Below are positions 7,676-16,194 of a stretch of 22,570 nucleotides of DNA, piece by piece; positions within the stretch are counted from its first letter, which is position 1, and each line of letters opens with the position of its first letter. The DNA lies in NCBI GenBank assembly GCA_902767465.1, contig CACXHM010000094.1, positions 1 to 22,570 on the forward strand, given 5' to 3'. The notes beneath the pieces were generated by a model, which was not told the DNA's origin, did not search any database, and was given only the letters and a program-made list of their open reading frames with translations. Source of the DNA: an uncultured Bacteroidia bacterium. GTDB taxonomy: Bacteria; Bacteroidota; Bacteroidia; Bacteroidales; UBA932. A program made the position numbers and the translations under genes.

Positions 7676-9081
7676 GGAAAACCGTAAACATGGGTTATGT
7701 GGTATTCCTCTCGGTAGTAGCTGCTATCGGAGGAATACTTTTTGGTTATGATACTGCCGTGATTTCCGGCACAACGGATATTGTGGCCGGACAGTTCTCG
7801 CTGGATGAGCTCGCCAAGGGCTGGTATGTGGGTTGCGCCCTCATAGGTTCTATCATAGGCGTGCTGGTTGCAGGAATGCTCAGCGACTTTCTGGGCCGAA
7901 AAAAAACCATGCTGATTTCTGCATTGATGTTCAGCATCTCGGCAATAGGATGCGCTGTATGTGCAGATCTTAGCGGGCTGGTGTTCTTCCGGATGCTGGG
8001 AGGATTCGGGATAGGTGTTGTGTCTGTGGTTTCTCCAGCCTATATTTCCGAAATTGCCGTTCCTGAAAAACGCGGGATGCTGGTGTCTCTTTATCAACTT
8101 GCCATAACGGTTGGCTTCCTGCTTGCGTATCTGATTAATTATCTGGTACTTAAAAATGCGGATACCTCTCTTGCCGATGCTGATGCCACCGTGCGTTCGG
8201 CTGATCCATTACGAGTTCGGATGTTTAACAGTGAATACTGGAGAGGAATGCTTGGTTATGAAACCATTCCTGACCTGTTGTTCCTTGCGGTGATCTTCTT
8301 TATTCCGGAGAGTCCCCGCTGGCTTATCGTGAAAGGTCGTTACGACAAAGCTTCCGCAGTGCTTGGACGAATTTACAATAACGGCGAGGATGTCCGTTCT
8401 CAGGTAGATCTTACCAAAGCATCCGTTGCCAGTGAGGTGAAATCCGAATGGCGGGTCCTTCTTGAGCCGGGTATTCTTAAATCTGTATTACTTGGCTCTG
8501 CGATTGCAATACTTGGTCAGTTTATGGGTGTGAATGCGGTGCTCTATTACGGCCCGGAAATCTTCAAGGATGCCGGTTTCGAGGATCCGCTCTTTTCAAC
8601 AGTGCTTGTGGGAATTGTGAATATGCTGACAACTGTGCTTGCACTGGTTATTATCGACAAGGTTGGTCGCAAACAACTGGTTTACTGGGGCGTAAGCGGT
8701 ATGATAGTCTGCCTGCTCGGAATTGCTATCTATTTCCTTCCCGCAACGTCCTTGCCGACCTGGTTCATGCTCACGTTCTTCCTGCTGTATGTATTCTGCA
8801 CGGCAATCTCCATCAGCGCGGTTATATTTGTGCTGCTTGGAGAGATGTATCCTAATCGTGTGCGCGGACTCGCAATGTCGATAGCCGGATTCGCCCTCTG
8901 GGTAGGCACCTATCTTATCGGCCAGCTTACCCCCTGGATGCTGGCGAACCTCACACCCGCAGGAACCTTCTTCCTGTTTGCATTCATGTGCCTGCCGTAT
9001 CTTTGGATAATGTGGCGAAAAATTCCTGAAACTACGGGGAAAACCCTTGAAGAAATAGAAAAATATTGGACAGGAAAATGA
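7672..9081 (+). CDS. MFS sugar:H+ symporter, XylE/GLUT-like
   Basis: A 469-residue inner-membrane protein of the sugar porter family with 12 expected TM helices. Family motifs are all visible: FGYDTAVISG in TM1, DFLGRKKT between TM2 and TM3, RMLGGFGIGVVSV in TM4, PESPRWL after TM6, GQFMGVNAVLYYGPEIF in TM7, DKVGRK in the 8-9 loop, EMYPNRVRG after TM10, and PETTGKTLEEIE at the C-terminus. XylE-type transporters normally have QQ at the TM7 sugar site; here the first Gln is Gly, so specificity may differ. It probably imports a monosaccharide released by the neighbouring enzymes, with xylose or glucose as guesses. The start ATG overlaps the upstream stop, and its own stop overlaps the next gene's start, so it sits mid-operon. 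Confidence 0.93.
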   Translation: MRKTVNMGYVVFLSVVAAIGGILFGYDTAVISGTTDIVAGQFSLDELAKGWYVGCALIGSIIGVLVAGMLSDFLGRKKTMLISALMFSISAIGCAVCADLSGLVFFRMLGGFGIGVVSVVSPAYISEIAVPEKRGMLVSLYQLAITVGFLLAYLINYLVLKNADTSLADADATVRSADPLRVRMFNSEYWRGMLGYETIPDLLFLAVIFFIPESPRWLIVKGRYDKASAVLGRIYNNGEDVRSQVDLTKASVASEVKSEWRVLLEPGILKSVLLGSAIAILGQFMGVNAVLYYGPEIFKDAGFEDPLFSTVLVGIVNMLTTVLALVIIDKVGRKQLVYWGVSGMIVCLLGIAIYFLPATSLPTWFMLTFFLLYVFCTAISISAVIFVLLGEMYPNRVRGLAMSIAGFALWVGTYLIGQLTPWMLANLTPAGTFFLFAFMCLPYLWIMWRKIPETTGKTLEEIEKYWTGK

Positions 9082-10745
9082 AAAAAGCGGGCAGGTACGT
9101 CTTATCCCTTCTGACTATTTCGTTTGTTGCTACAATCGCTCATGCGCAAATAACGCGTTCTTTGGTTGAGGTGCCTGATCATGATACCTCGAGGCTCGAT
9201 AGCATCTCCTCCTTTCTTGGCGCGCAACTTGACCGCAGAAGTTTGCCTGAGTTTAAAAACGAGTGGTTTTGTTTTAACCATACGCCGGATATGTATGGGG
9301 AATGCGGTAAGTATCGGAAACTGGGTTTTTTGCCGCACAAAACCAGCAGGGATATGGAGAACGTTCCGGTGGGGATAGGGTTTGAAACCCTGGATAGGGA
9401 TACTTTTGACCCACTTGTAACATTTGATTATCTGTGTGAAGCCGGAGTGAAGTATGCCCGTTGCCAGAGCGGGTGGTGGAAATGTGAACGTGTTCCGGGA
9501 AAGTATGATTTCAGTTGGTTGGACCAAGTGGTGGACGGCCTGTCGGAGCGCAGCATCCAAACCTGGCTGAGCCTTGGCTTCGGACATCCGGCGTATTGCC
9601 CGTGTGAACTTTTCGAGCAACAGTGGAAGGAGGCGGAAGAAAAAGGGACAGTTGTGCCGGGATGGGGGCGTGGATGGGTAGGAGAGGCCCCGCTTTACCA
9701 TGGCGAACGTGCCATGAAAGCATGGCTGAAGTATGTCCGTGCTTTGTCGAAGCATTTCAAAGGAAGGGTTGAAATCTTTGAAATATGAAATGAACCTGAG
9801 GCTTTCTGGCGCTATAAAGGGGAAAGAGCGGGAATCCTCTATGGGGATGTGCAGGCGTCACGTGACTTTGCGCAGTTTGTGAAGGCAACAGCGGCAGAAA
9901 TCAGAAAAGTGATACCTTCTGCCCGGATCACGATCAATCTTGCGGAACTTTCTTCAGTTTGGATGACTACCCTTTCCAGGGAAGGAATTGCGGATGTGAT
10001 TGATTTTTATAATTACCATGTGTACTGGAGAACTCCGGAGGAGGGTGTTCAAAAGGCATTCAACCAGGCCAGGGCCCTCCTTAAGAGATCTGATGGAAAT
10101 CCCATGCCTATTTGGCAGGGAGAGTGTGGCCGGTCGACTGGTAAAAGCCGCTTGTTCGGTTTCCCCACCGAGTATGCACAGGCGAAATATATAGCCAGGA
10201 GGATTACTTATGATATAGGCATCGGGTGCGAAGTTTCAAGCCAGTTCACAGTTGCAGATTTTCTAAGTTATTACCCTGACGGTTCGGATCAGTATTATGG
10301 GATATGGAACACCAGAGAAAATAAACCGAAACTGGGCTGGTATGCATTGCAGTCCATGTGTTATTTGATGGAAGATGCACAGCCCGCTCCGCAGTACTGG
10401 TTCCATTTTACGAGTCCTCAGAGCTATAAGACCTTTACGCCTCTGTCTTCTTATATGAACGTGGAAGTGATGCAGTTCAGCAGGCGAGGTGTTCCAATGG
10501 TGGCTTTCTGGCAAAAGGAACACATTGACATCAGCCCAGCACCTTTGCCCGGAATGATGGAGTTTGTTACGGATGCTCCCTCATTGCTTCCGCATCCTGT
10601 TGTGATAGATCCTGTCCGGGGAGAAGTATGGGATGTGAGTGATGCGCTAGGTTATCACAGACGGGGTATCCAGACTCTTTCCCTTTGGGCATATGACTAT
10701 CCGTTGTTCTTGACTGATCTGTCCTTTTTCTCTGACGGCTCTTAG
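9078..10745 (+). pseudogene. GH39-like clan GH-A glycoside hydrolase interrupted by an in-frame TGA
   Basis: The ATG at 9078 overlaps the transporter stop (ATGA) and gives a clean signal peptide (MKKAGRYVLSLL to AHAQ); a TTG 12 bp upstream is less likely. The frame runs 555 codons to the TAG at 10743-10745, broken only by a TGA at 9786-9788 (codon 237). Reading it as TGG gives VEIFEI-W-NEPEAF, the clan GH-A acid/base motif, so one base change truncates the protein just before the catalytic Glu239. The nucleophile is probably Glu349 in PIWQGECG. Upstream motifs (GVKYARCQSGWWKCERVPGK, FSWLDQVVDGL) fit GH39-like beta-xylosidase-type enzymes. The frame stays open and conserved after the stop, so the mutation is recent or is a sequence error. 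TGA is a normal stop elsewhere in the window, so recoding as Trp is unlikely. Confidence 0.85.
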
Positions 10746-10809
10746 ATTGCGGCAGTCGCAGCAATAGCCGTCGTTTGGCTCTATATGCTCTGGTTGATGG
10801 GCGAAATTC

Positions 10810-10835
10810 AAAAAAAGGCAGTTTCGTAAAGCCCC
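10810..10835 (-). terminator. Possible weak hairpin and T-tract on the minus strand
   Basis: Read on the minus strand, GGCTTT pairs imperfectly with AAA-CT-GCC (two-base bulge, ACG loop) and is followed by seven T (complement of 10810-10816). It lies four bases after the CCA-like end of the tRNA-like fragment, as a tRNA terminator would. No intact minus-strand gene now precedes it. The stem is weak. Confidence 0.3.
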
Positions 10836-10838
10836 TTC

Positions 10839-10857
10839 TGGTGCCCGGGACGGAATC
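10839..10857 (-). other. tRNA 3'-end-like remnant
   Basis: On the minus strand this reads GATTCCGTCCCGGGCACCA, which resembles the T-loop end, acceptor 3' strand and CCA of a bacterial tRNA. The T-stem appears one base short and the T-loop before it (CAGGATT) is degenerate. No 5' half in the right place and orientation was found. A short plus-strand segment at 10862-10873 (CTCAGTGGTAGA) also looks like a tRNA D-arm but is on the opposite strand. This may be a decayed tRNA gene or an old integration-site scar. It rests on pattern resemblance only. Confidence 0.3.
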
Positions 10858-10894
10858 CTGACTCAGTGGTAGAAGAATTTGCGGATTTATTTGT

Positions 10895-10902
10895 TATTTT
10901 TG
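10895..10902 (+). promoter_or_regulatory. Candidate Bacteroidota -7 promoter element for yicC
   Basis: TATTTTTG fits the TAnnTTTG -7 consensus of Bacteroidota primary sigma factor promoters and ends 19 bases before the yicC ATG. A TTTG at 10878-10881 is only 13 bases upstream, too close for a standard -33 element, so support rests on the -7 match and its position. A small palindrome (TTTGT-GA-ACAAA) overlaps its end. The remaining intergenic DNA from 10746 holds no ORF that I can support. Confidence 0.4.
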
Positions 10903-10921
10903 TGAACAAAAACGAATCCGT

Positions 10922-11803
10922 ATGATTAAATCCATGACCGGTTACGGCAAGTCGGAGGTGCTTATCCCTTCCGGCAAACTGACCGTCGAAATCCGAACCC
11001 TTAATTCGAAATCTGCTGATATCAGCATCAAATCTTCCCTTCTTCCCAAGGACAAAGACCTTCTGGTGAGACAGAAACTCTCCGACAGGCTGGTTCGTGG
11101 AACCATAGATCTGTTCCTTTCGCTCGAGGGGAATACGCAGGATTCCGGCAGGGTGGTAGATGCTGCACTTGTGAGGAGTTACTATGAGCAGGTGCTGGCT
11201 ATAAGGGACGGAATGCCCGGTCAGGCAGGAGGCGGTAACGATGAGCTGTTCGCGGCCGTACTGCGCTTCCCTGACGTGGTCTCCTCCAAGAAGGAAGAGG
11301 CTATTAACGAAGCGTGCTGGCCGGATGTGGAAGCTGCCATCGACCGGGCTATAGAGGCCGTTAACGATTATCGCTCGAAGGAAGGGAAGGCCCTGCATGC
11401 CGATGTTACCTCCAGGGTCAGGACTATTCTGGAATTGGAAGATGAAGTGGAATCCCACGAAAAAGAAAGGGTTGATGCCGTGCGTGAGCGTATCCTCAAG
11501 GCTGCCGAAGAACTGAACGTGAAACTTGACCCCGAGCGTTTTGAGCAGGAAATGATATTCTGGCTCGAAAAATACGATATTAATGAAGAGAAGGTCCGCC
11601 TGCGCCAGCACTGTGCGTACTTTCTCGACACCATCGATGCCGAACCCTATCCCGGAAAAAAACTGGGATTCATCATTCAGGAAATGGGAAGGGAGATCAA
11701 CACCACGGGTTCCAAGGCAAACAATGCCCCTATCCAGAAACTGGTGGTGCGAATGAAAGACGAACTGGAGAAAATACGCGAACAATCCATGAATATCCTT
11801 TAA
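10922..11803 (+). CDS. yicC: YicC/YloC-family endoribonuclease
   Basis: A 293-residue protein, the usual family length. The N-terminus MIKSMTGYGKSE is the family hallmark, and the C-terminus carries EMGREINTTGSKANN followed by KDELEKIREQ. The middle (RSKEGKALHADVTSRVRTILELEDEVE) has the conserved EG-x-x-L segment. YicC-type proteins are cytoplasmic hexameric endoribonucleases linked to RNA turnover and stationary-phase fitness in other bacteria. The gene has its own promoter-like element upstream and ends one base before glnN. A guanylate kinase gene, a common neighbour of yicC, is not here. Confidence 0.93.
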   Translation: MIKSMTGYGKSEVLIPSGKLTVEIRTLNSKSADISIKSSLLPKDKDLLVRQKLSDRLVRGTIDLFLSLEGNTQDSGRVVDAALVRSYYEQVLAIRDGMPGQAGGGNDELFAAVLRFPDVVSSKKEEAINEACWPDVEAAIDRAIEAVNDYRSKEGKALHADVTSRVRTILELEDEVESHEKERVDAVRERILKAAEELNVKLDPERFEQEMIFWLEKYDINEEKVRLRQHCAYFLDTIDAEPYPGKKLGFIIQEMGREINTTGSKANNAPIQKLVVRMKDELEKIREQSMNIL

Positions 11804-11804
11804 G

Positions 11805-13982
11805 ATGGCAAATCTCAGAACTAAGATCGTCCTGGAAGCCTTCAAAAAGAAGGCGGTGGATGTGCCCGCTCCGGAAAACGAGGTTTCCCGCTGGTTCGGG
11901 TGTCTGGTTTTTAACCGCGAAAAGATGCGCCGTTATCTTGATCCAGACACTTATGATGCTCTCACCAAATGCATTGACGAGGGGCTTTCGCTCGATCTTC
12001 CTACGGCCGACAAAGTTGCGGCCGGAATGAAGAAGTGGGCTTTGGAACATGGCGTGACGCATATTACCCACTGGTTCCAGCCTCTCACCGACGGCACAGC
12101 CGAAAAACACGATTCACTCATTGAATACAATGGCAGAGGGGGAGTGATTGAGAGTTTTACCGGCAAGAATCTGGTGCAGCAGGAACCTGATGCTTCGAGC
12201 TTTCCAAGCGGCGGCATCCGCGCAACTTTCGAAGCCAGGGGGTATACCGCCTGGGACCCTTCGTCTCCGGTTTTTATTCAGGACGATACTCTATGCATCC
12301 CTACCGTATTCGTGGCTTATACCGGGGAGGCCCTCGATTACAAGACCCCGCTCAAGCGCTCTCTAAAGGCCGTGAGCGATGCTGCAGTTCCTATCTGCCG
12401 TCTTTTTGATCCTGCGGTGAACAGAGTGTATGCCTATCTTGGCTGGGAACAGGAGTATTTCCTGGTGGATGAGGATATTTACGCTGCAAGGCCCGATCTT
12501 ATGATTACAGGCCGTACCCTTATGGGGCACGAATCCAGCAAGAACCAACAGCTGGATGACCATTATTTCGGCGCCATCCCTTCGAGAGTGGCTGCTTTCA
12601 TGAAAGAACTTGAGACGGAAGGGTATAAACTTGGAATACCGCTCAAGACAAGGCATAAAGAGGTTGCCCCGAATCAGTTTGAATTTGCCCCCATTTATGG
12701 GGAGATGAACCTGTCAAACGACCAGAACCAGCAGATAATGAACGTGATGCACAGGGTCGCCCGCAAACATGGATTCGTAGTTCTGCTGCACGAAAAGCCT
12801 TTTGCCGGGGTGAACGGAAGCGGCAAGCACAACAACTGGAGTCTCGGCACAGACACCGGGGTTCCGTTGATGGCGCCGGGCAAAGATGCCCTGGGCAATC
12901 TCCAGTTCATAACTTTCTTTGTAAATACTCTCTATGCCGTACAGCGGCATAACGGACTGTTGAAGGCTTCCATTGCTTCTGCTACCAACGCCCATCGCCT
13001 TGGAGCCAACGAAGCACCTCCGGCCATAGTATCGGCTTTCCTTGGCCGAACCATGACAGGGGTTCTTCACGACCTGTTGGAAATGCCCTCCGGAACTCCG
13101 ATAGAAATCAGCGGAAAGAAGGGTGCCAGCGTGGGCGCTATCGGAATCCCTCAGATTTTTATAGATAATACCGACCGCAACCGTACCTCTCCTTTTGCTT
13201 TTACTGGCAACCGTTTTGAGTTCCGGGCAGTAGGAGCCAGCGCTAATTGCGCAGGGTCGATGATTACGCTCAATACCGCCGTTGCAGAACAACTTCTCGA
13301 TTTCAAAGACGCCCTCGATGCAAATATGGCGGAAGGCAAGGCTCTTGATGTTGCAGTGATGGATACGCTCAAGCCATTGATAGCCAGTATTCTGGATGTG
13401 GTGTGCTTTGAGGGGAACGGTTATTCTGACGAGTGGCGCAAAGAGGCTGCAAGACGTGGGCTCGACACCGAGACCATTGTTCCAAAGATGCTCTGCGAGT
13501 ATGAAAAGAAAGAGTCTGTGGAGATGTTTACGCGCTGCGGAGTCTTCAACGAAAAGGAACTGCATGCCCGTAACGAGGTGAAACTTGAAACCTATGTAAA
13601 GAAGGTCCAGATAGAGGCTCGGGTTATAGGGCGTATGGCCCTTAATCATATTATTCCGGCAGCTCTCGATTACCAAACCCGTCTGCTCCAGAATGCATCG
13701 TTGCAGAAGTCTTTGCTGGGAGACGAGGCTGCGGCGACAGAGCTTGCCCTTGCAAGGGAAATCTCCGCTCTCATCGCTGACATCCGCAGAAAGGTTGAAG
13801 GTATTACAGAAGCCCGAAAGAAAGCCAACAAGTTGGAAGACAAGTTCGAAAAAGCTCTTGCTTACAGTGGTGTGGCAGACCTTATCCCTGGAATCCGCAA
13901 GCCTATCGACGACCTTGAAGAAATCGTGGACAACGCTACCTGGCCTTTGCCAAAATACCGGGAACTGTTGTTTATAAGTTAA
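11805..13982 (+). CDS. glnN: Glutamine synthetase type III
   Basis: A 725-residue protein, the length expected for GSIII and much longer than GSI or GSII. It catalyses ATP-dependent synthesis of glutamine from glutamate and ammonia in the cytoplasm. Visible motifs include the ITHWFQPLT N-terminal GSIII segment, the glutamate/metal motif EVAPNQFEFAPIY, NGSGKHNNWSLG at the ammonia/glutamate site, ANEAPPAIVS, and NRFEFRAVGASAN in the ATP/glutamate region. A GSIII-type C-terminal helical region with many Lys and Glu follows. It is one base downstream of yicC and may be co-transcribed; there is no visible nitrogen-regulatory site. Its last 11 bases overlap the end of the convergent GH3 gene. Confidence 0.96.
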   Translation: MANLRTKIVLEAFKKKAVDVPAPENEVSRWFGCLVFNREKMRRYLDPDTYDALTKCIDEGLSLDLPTADKVAAGMKKWALEHGVTHITHWFQPLTDGTAEKHDSLIEYNGRGGVIESFTGKNLVQQEPDASSFPSGGIRATFEARGYTAWDPSSPVFIQDDTLCIPTVFVAYTGEALDYKTPLKRSLKAVSDAAVPICRLFDPAVNRVYAYLGWEQEYFLVDEDIYAARPDLMITGRTLMGHESSKNQQLDDHYFGAIPSRVAAFMKELETEGYKLGIPLKTRHKEVAPNQFEFAPIYGEMNLSNDQNQQIMNVMHRVARKHGFVVLLHEKPFAGVNGSGKHNNWSLGTDTGVPLMAPGKDALGNLQFITFFVNTLYAVQRHNGLLKASIASATNAHRLGANEAPPAIVSAFLGRTMTGVLHDLLEMPSGTPIEISGKKGASVGAIGIPQIFIDNTDRNRTSPFAFTGNRFEFRAVGASANCAGSMITLNTAVAEQLLDFKDALDANMAEGKALDVAVMDTLKPLIASILDVVCFEGNGYSDEWRKEAARRGLDTETIVPKMLCEYEKKESVEMFTRCGVFNEKELHARNEVKLETYVKKVQIEARVIGRMALNHIIPAALDYQTRLLQNASLQKSLLGDEAAATELALAREISALIADIRRKVEGITEARKKANKLEDKFEKALAYSGVADLIPGIRKPIDDLEEIVDNATWPLPKYRELLFIS

Positions 13983-16194
13983 AACCTGATTCTGCTTCGG
14001 GATTCAGGACATCTGCACCAAAATAAACCCTGTAACGGCCTTTGGCCCGCTCCCAGCGGGCTTTGGTGTCGTTGTACGAAGAAAGGTCGGAGAGAGGAAA
14101 GCTCATTGTAAGTGTATAACTCTGCCCGGGAGCAAGTTCGGGTGTCTTTGCAAATGCCTTCAGTTCCTTATCAGGCTTGTCGGAGAAACTACCAGGGGCT
14201 GCCTTTATGTAAAGTCCGACTGCTTCTTTTCCGGAAACGCTTCCGGTATTTGTGACGCATATGCTGGCTTCGACCCGGCCTTTCTTTAGCTTTACCATTG
14301 GTTTGGAGTAGGAGAAAGATGTGTAGCTAAGGCCGTATCCGAAAGGAAATGAAACAGGTTTGTTCTGTGTGCAGAAATACCTATAACCGACATAGATTCC
14401 TTCGGTGTAATCGGTAAATGCGATATTTTTGAGGGGGAGTCCCCGGCGTTCCGGATGCACCACTGATTCATTGGCCTTGTTGCTCACGAAATCATATGGA
14501 AAATCTTCTGAGCCGGCAGCATCGAAATAGCTGACGGGGAAAGTCATGGGGAGCCTTCCGGAAGGATTCTTTTTTCCGGTAACCAGGTCTGCTATTGCGT
14601 TGCCTCCTTCCTCACCGGGAAGCCATGCGCACAAGATGGCATCGGGGAGGTCTTTCCACGACGCGGTCTCTATGGGGCCGCAGATGTTGAGGATGACCAC
14701 AACTTTCTTCCCGGCTTTATGGTATATGTTGCAAACATTCTCAAGGAGAGCCTTTTCTTTTTGTTGAAGCAGGAAATCGGTGTCGTGAATCCTGTCCCTT
14801 GCTTCTCCGGAAACGCGCCCGAAGGTGATGAATGCTATGTCGCTGTTTTTCTCGGTATTTTCAATAAGGGATTTGTCTATGTCGAGTTCCGGCTTCTGTG
14901 CGTTACCCAGATGCACATTTACTTTGTGATTTGTGAGAAGGTCTTCGGATATGAAGGATGCATAGCTTTTATATAGTTTTTCCAGTTTGGCATCGATGGA
15001 AAAACCTGCCGATGCAAAGGCGTCATTGATCTGCGAAACATAAGGCGAGTAAACGAGAGCTGCTCCGTTTCCTCCCTGGATGAGGTCGTAGGAGTAAACT
15101 CCGTAAAGGGCTGCGCGGCACCCGGAAACGGGAAGTACTCCGTTATTCTTGAGCAGGACCATTCCTTCGGAAGCTGCATCGCGTGCTGTTTGGGCATGGG
15201 CTTTGAGATCGGGGGAGAGGCTTGGTTTGTTGCCCCGGAAAGCAGGAGTTTTAACAATCAGTTCCAAGACTCTCGTGACTGCGAGGTCGAGGTCGGACAT
15301 GGAAAGGCTTCCGTTTTCGAGACTCTCAAGGATGTGGGCTGTCTGTGATGGATTTCCTCCCATCAGCAGGTCGGATCCGGCATGGATTTGTCTGGGCGTA
15401 TTGCGCCTGCCGGTCCAGTCGGTCATCACCAGTCCGTTCCATCCCCATTCGTGCCGTAGGACTTCTGTCAGCAGCCAGTGGCTTTCCTGGGTGTATTCTC
15501 CGTTGAGATAGTTATACGAAGACATGACAGTCCATGGATCGGACTCCCTGATACAGATTTCAAAAGCCTTCAGGTAAAGCTCGCGGAGCGCCCTTTCGCT
15601 CACGCGGGAGTCGCAGTCGAGACGGTTGGTCTCCTGGTTGTTTGCTGCAAAATGTTTTGCGGAAGTTCCTACACCCTTGGACTGGACCCCGTTAACAAAT
15701 GCAGCTGCTATCTGTCCGCACAGTACCGGATCTTCCGAAAAATACTCGAAGTTCCTGCCGTTGAGAGGATTCCGCAGCAGGTTCATGCCAGGGCCGAGGA
15801 TGACGTCGCACCCCATGTCGAGACACTCTTCCCCGATGGCTTCCCCAAGAGTATAAACCATGTTCTTGTCCCACGATGAAGCGCTCAGCAGACCGGTAGG
15901 GAAACACGTGGTACGGTTCTGTTCGCTGAGCCTGATTCCCACAGGTCCGTCCATCAGCACTATGGAAGGAATGCCGTATTTCTCGAATGGATATGTAGCA
16001 CCACCGGTGCCTTCCAGATACTTTCCTGCAAAACCCCCTTTGTTCATCTGGATCCCTACCAGCAGCAATGCCTTTTCCTGAATGGTCATTGCTTTTACCA
16101 CTTCAGGGATATTGTCTCTGGTGAGAAGCGGTTGAGACGAAGCAACAGCCACGCTGAGCAGCAGGGTGGCGCAAAGGAGCAGGAACTTTTTCAT
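13972..16194 (-). CDS. Secreted GH3-family beta-glucosidase-like glycoside hydrolase
   Basis: A 740-residue protein with a Sec signal peptide (MKKFLLLCATLLLSVAVASSQ) and no lipobox Cys, so probably periplasmic. The N-terminal TIM barrel has MDGPVGIR, GRNFEYFSEDP, KHFAANNQETNR (about 180-191) and LVMTDW, with the nucleophile Asp259. The second domain has a GRVSGEARDR segment where Glu464 is the likely acid/base. The C-terminal Fn3-like domain is present (GKEAVGLYIKA to GRYRVYFGADV). Full GH3 architecture suggests an active exo-beta-glycosidase; beta-glucosidase is the commonest activity, but beta-xylosidase is possible. The start ATG overlaps the stop of the ROK regulator by 4 bp, so it is probably under ROK control. 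Its 3' end overlaps glnN by 11 bp with no terminator between. Confidence 0.93.
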   Translation of the reverse strand: MKKFLLLCATLLLSVAVASSQPLLTRDNIPEVVKAMTIQEKALLLVGIQMNKGGFAGKYLEGTGGATYPFEKYGIPSIVLMDGPVGIRLSEQNRTTCFPTGLLSASSWDKNMVYTLGEAIGEECLDMGCDVILGPGMNLLRNPLNGRNFEYFSEDPVLCGQIAAAFVNGVQSKGVGTSAKHFAANNQETNRLDCDSRVSERALRELYLKAFEICIRESDPWTVMSSYNYLNGEYTQESHWLLTEVLRHEWGWNGLVMTDWTGRRNTPRQIHAGSDLLMGGNPSQTAHILESLENGSLSMSDLDLAVTRVLELIVKTPAFRGNKPSLSPDLKAHAQTARDAASEGMVLLKNNGVLPVSGCRAALYGVYSYDLIQGGNGAALVYSPYVSQINDAFASAGFSIDAKLEKLYKSYASFISEDLLTNHKVNVHLGNAQKPELDIDKSLIENTEKNSDIAFITFGRVSGEARDRIHDTDFLLQQKEKALLENVCNIYHKAGKKVVVILNICGPIETASWKDLPDAILCAWLPGEEGGNAIADLVTGKKNPSGRLPMTFPVSYFDAAGSEDFPYDFVSNKANESVVHPERRGLPLKNIAFTDYTEGIYVGYRYFCTQNKPVSFPFGYGLSYTSFSYSKPMVKLKKGRVEASICVTNTGSVSGKEAVGLYIKAAPGSFSDKPDKELKAFAKTPELAPGQSYTLTMSFPLSDLSSYNDTKARWERAKGRYRVYFGADVLNPEAESGFNL

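Noticed and set aside
9786..9788. TGA read as tryptophan (alternative code) or selenocysteine
   Set aside because: TGA ends several intact genes here with ATGA overlaps, so it is a normal stop. No selenocysteine insertion-type hairpin was evident, and the family position is Trp, not Cys.
9849..10745. A separate 298-codon gene starting at a GTG at 9849
   Set aside because: It is the same frame as the upstream fragment and continues the glycosidase fold without a gap; no signal peptide or independent start signals are present.
10862..10873. tRNA D-arm on the plus strand as part of a complete tRNA gene
   Set aside because: The stem pairs poorly (two of four pairs), and there is no anticodon arm or acceptor in the same orientation downstream.
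10808..11845. A 345-codon minus-strand open frame opposite yicC
   Set aside because: It is antisense to a clear yicC gene, shows no recognisable family, and is explained by codon bias on the coding strand.
12714..13676. A 320-codon minus-strand open frame opposite glnN
   Set aside because: The plus strand has unmistakable glutamine synthetase III motifs through the same bases; the minus-strand protein has no signal or domain pattern.
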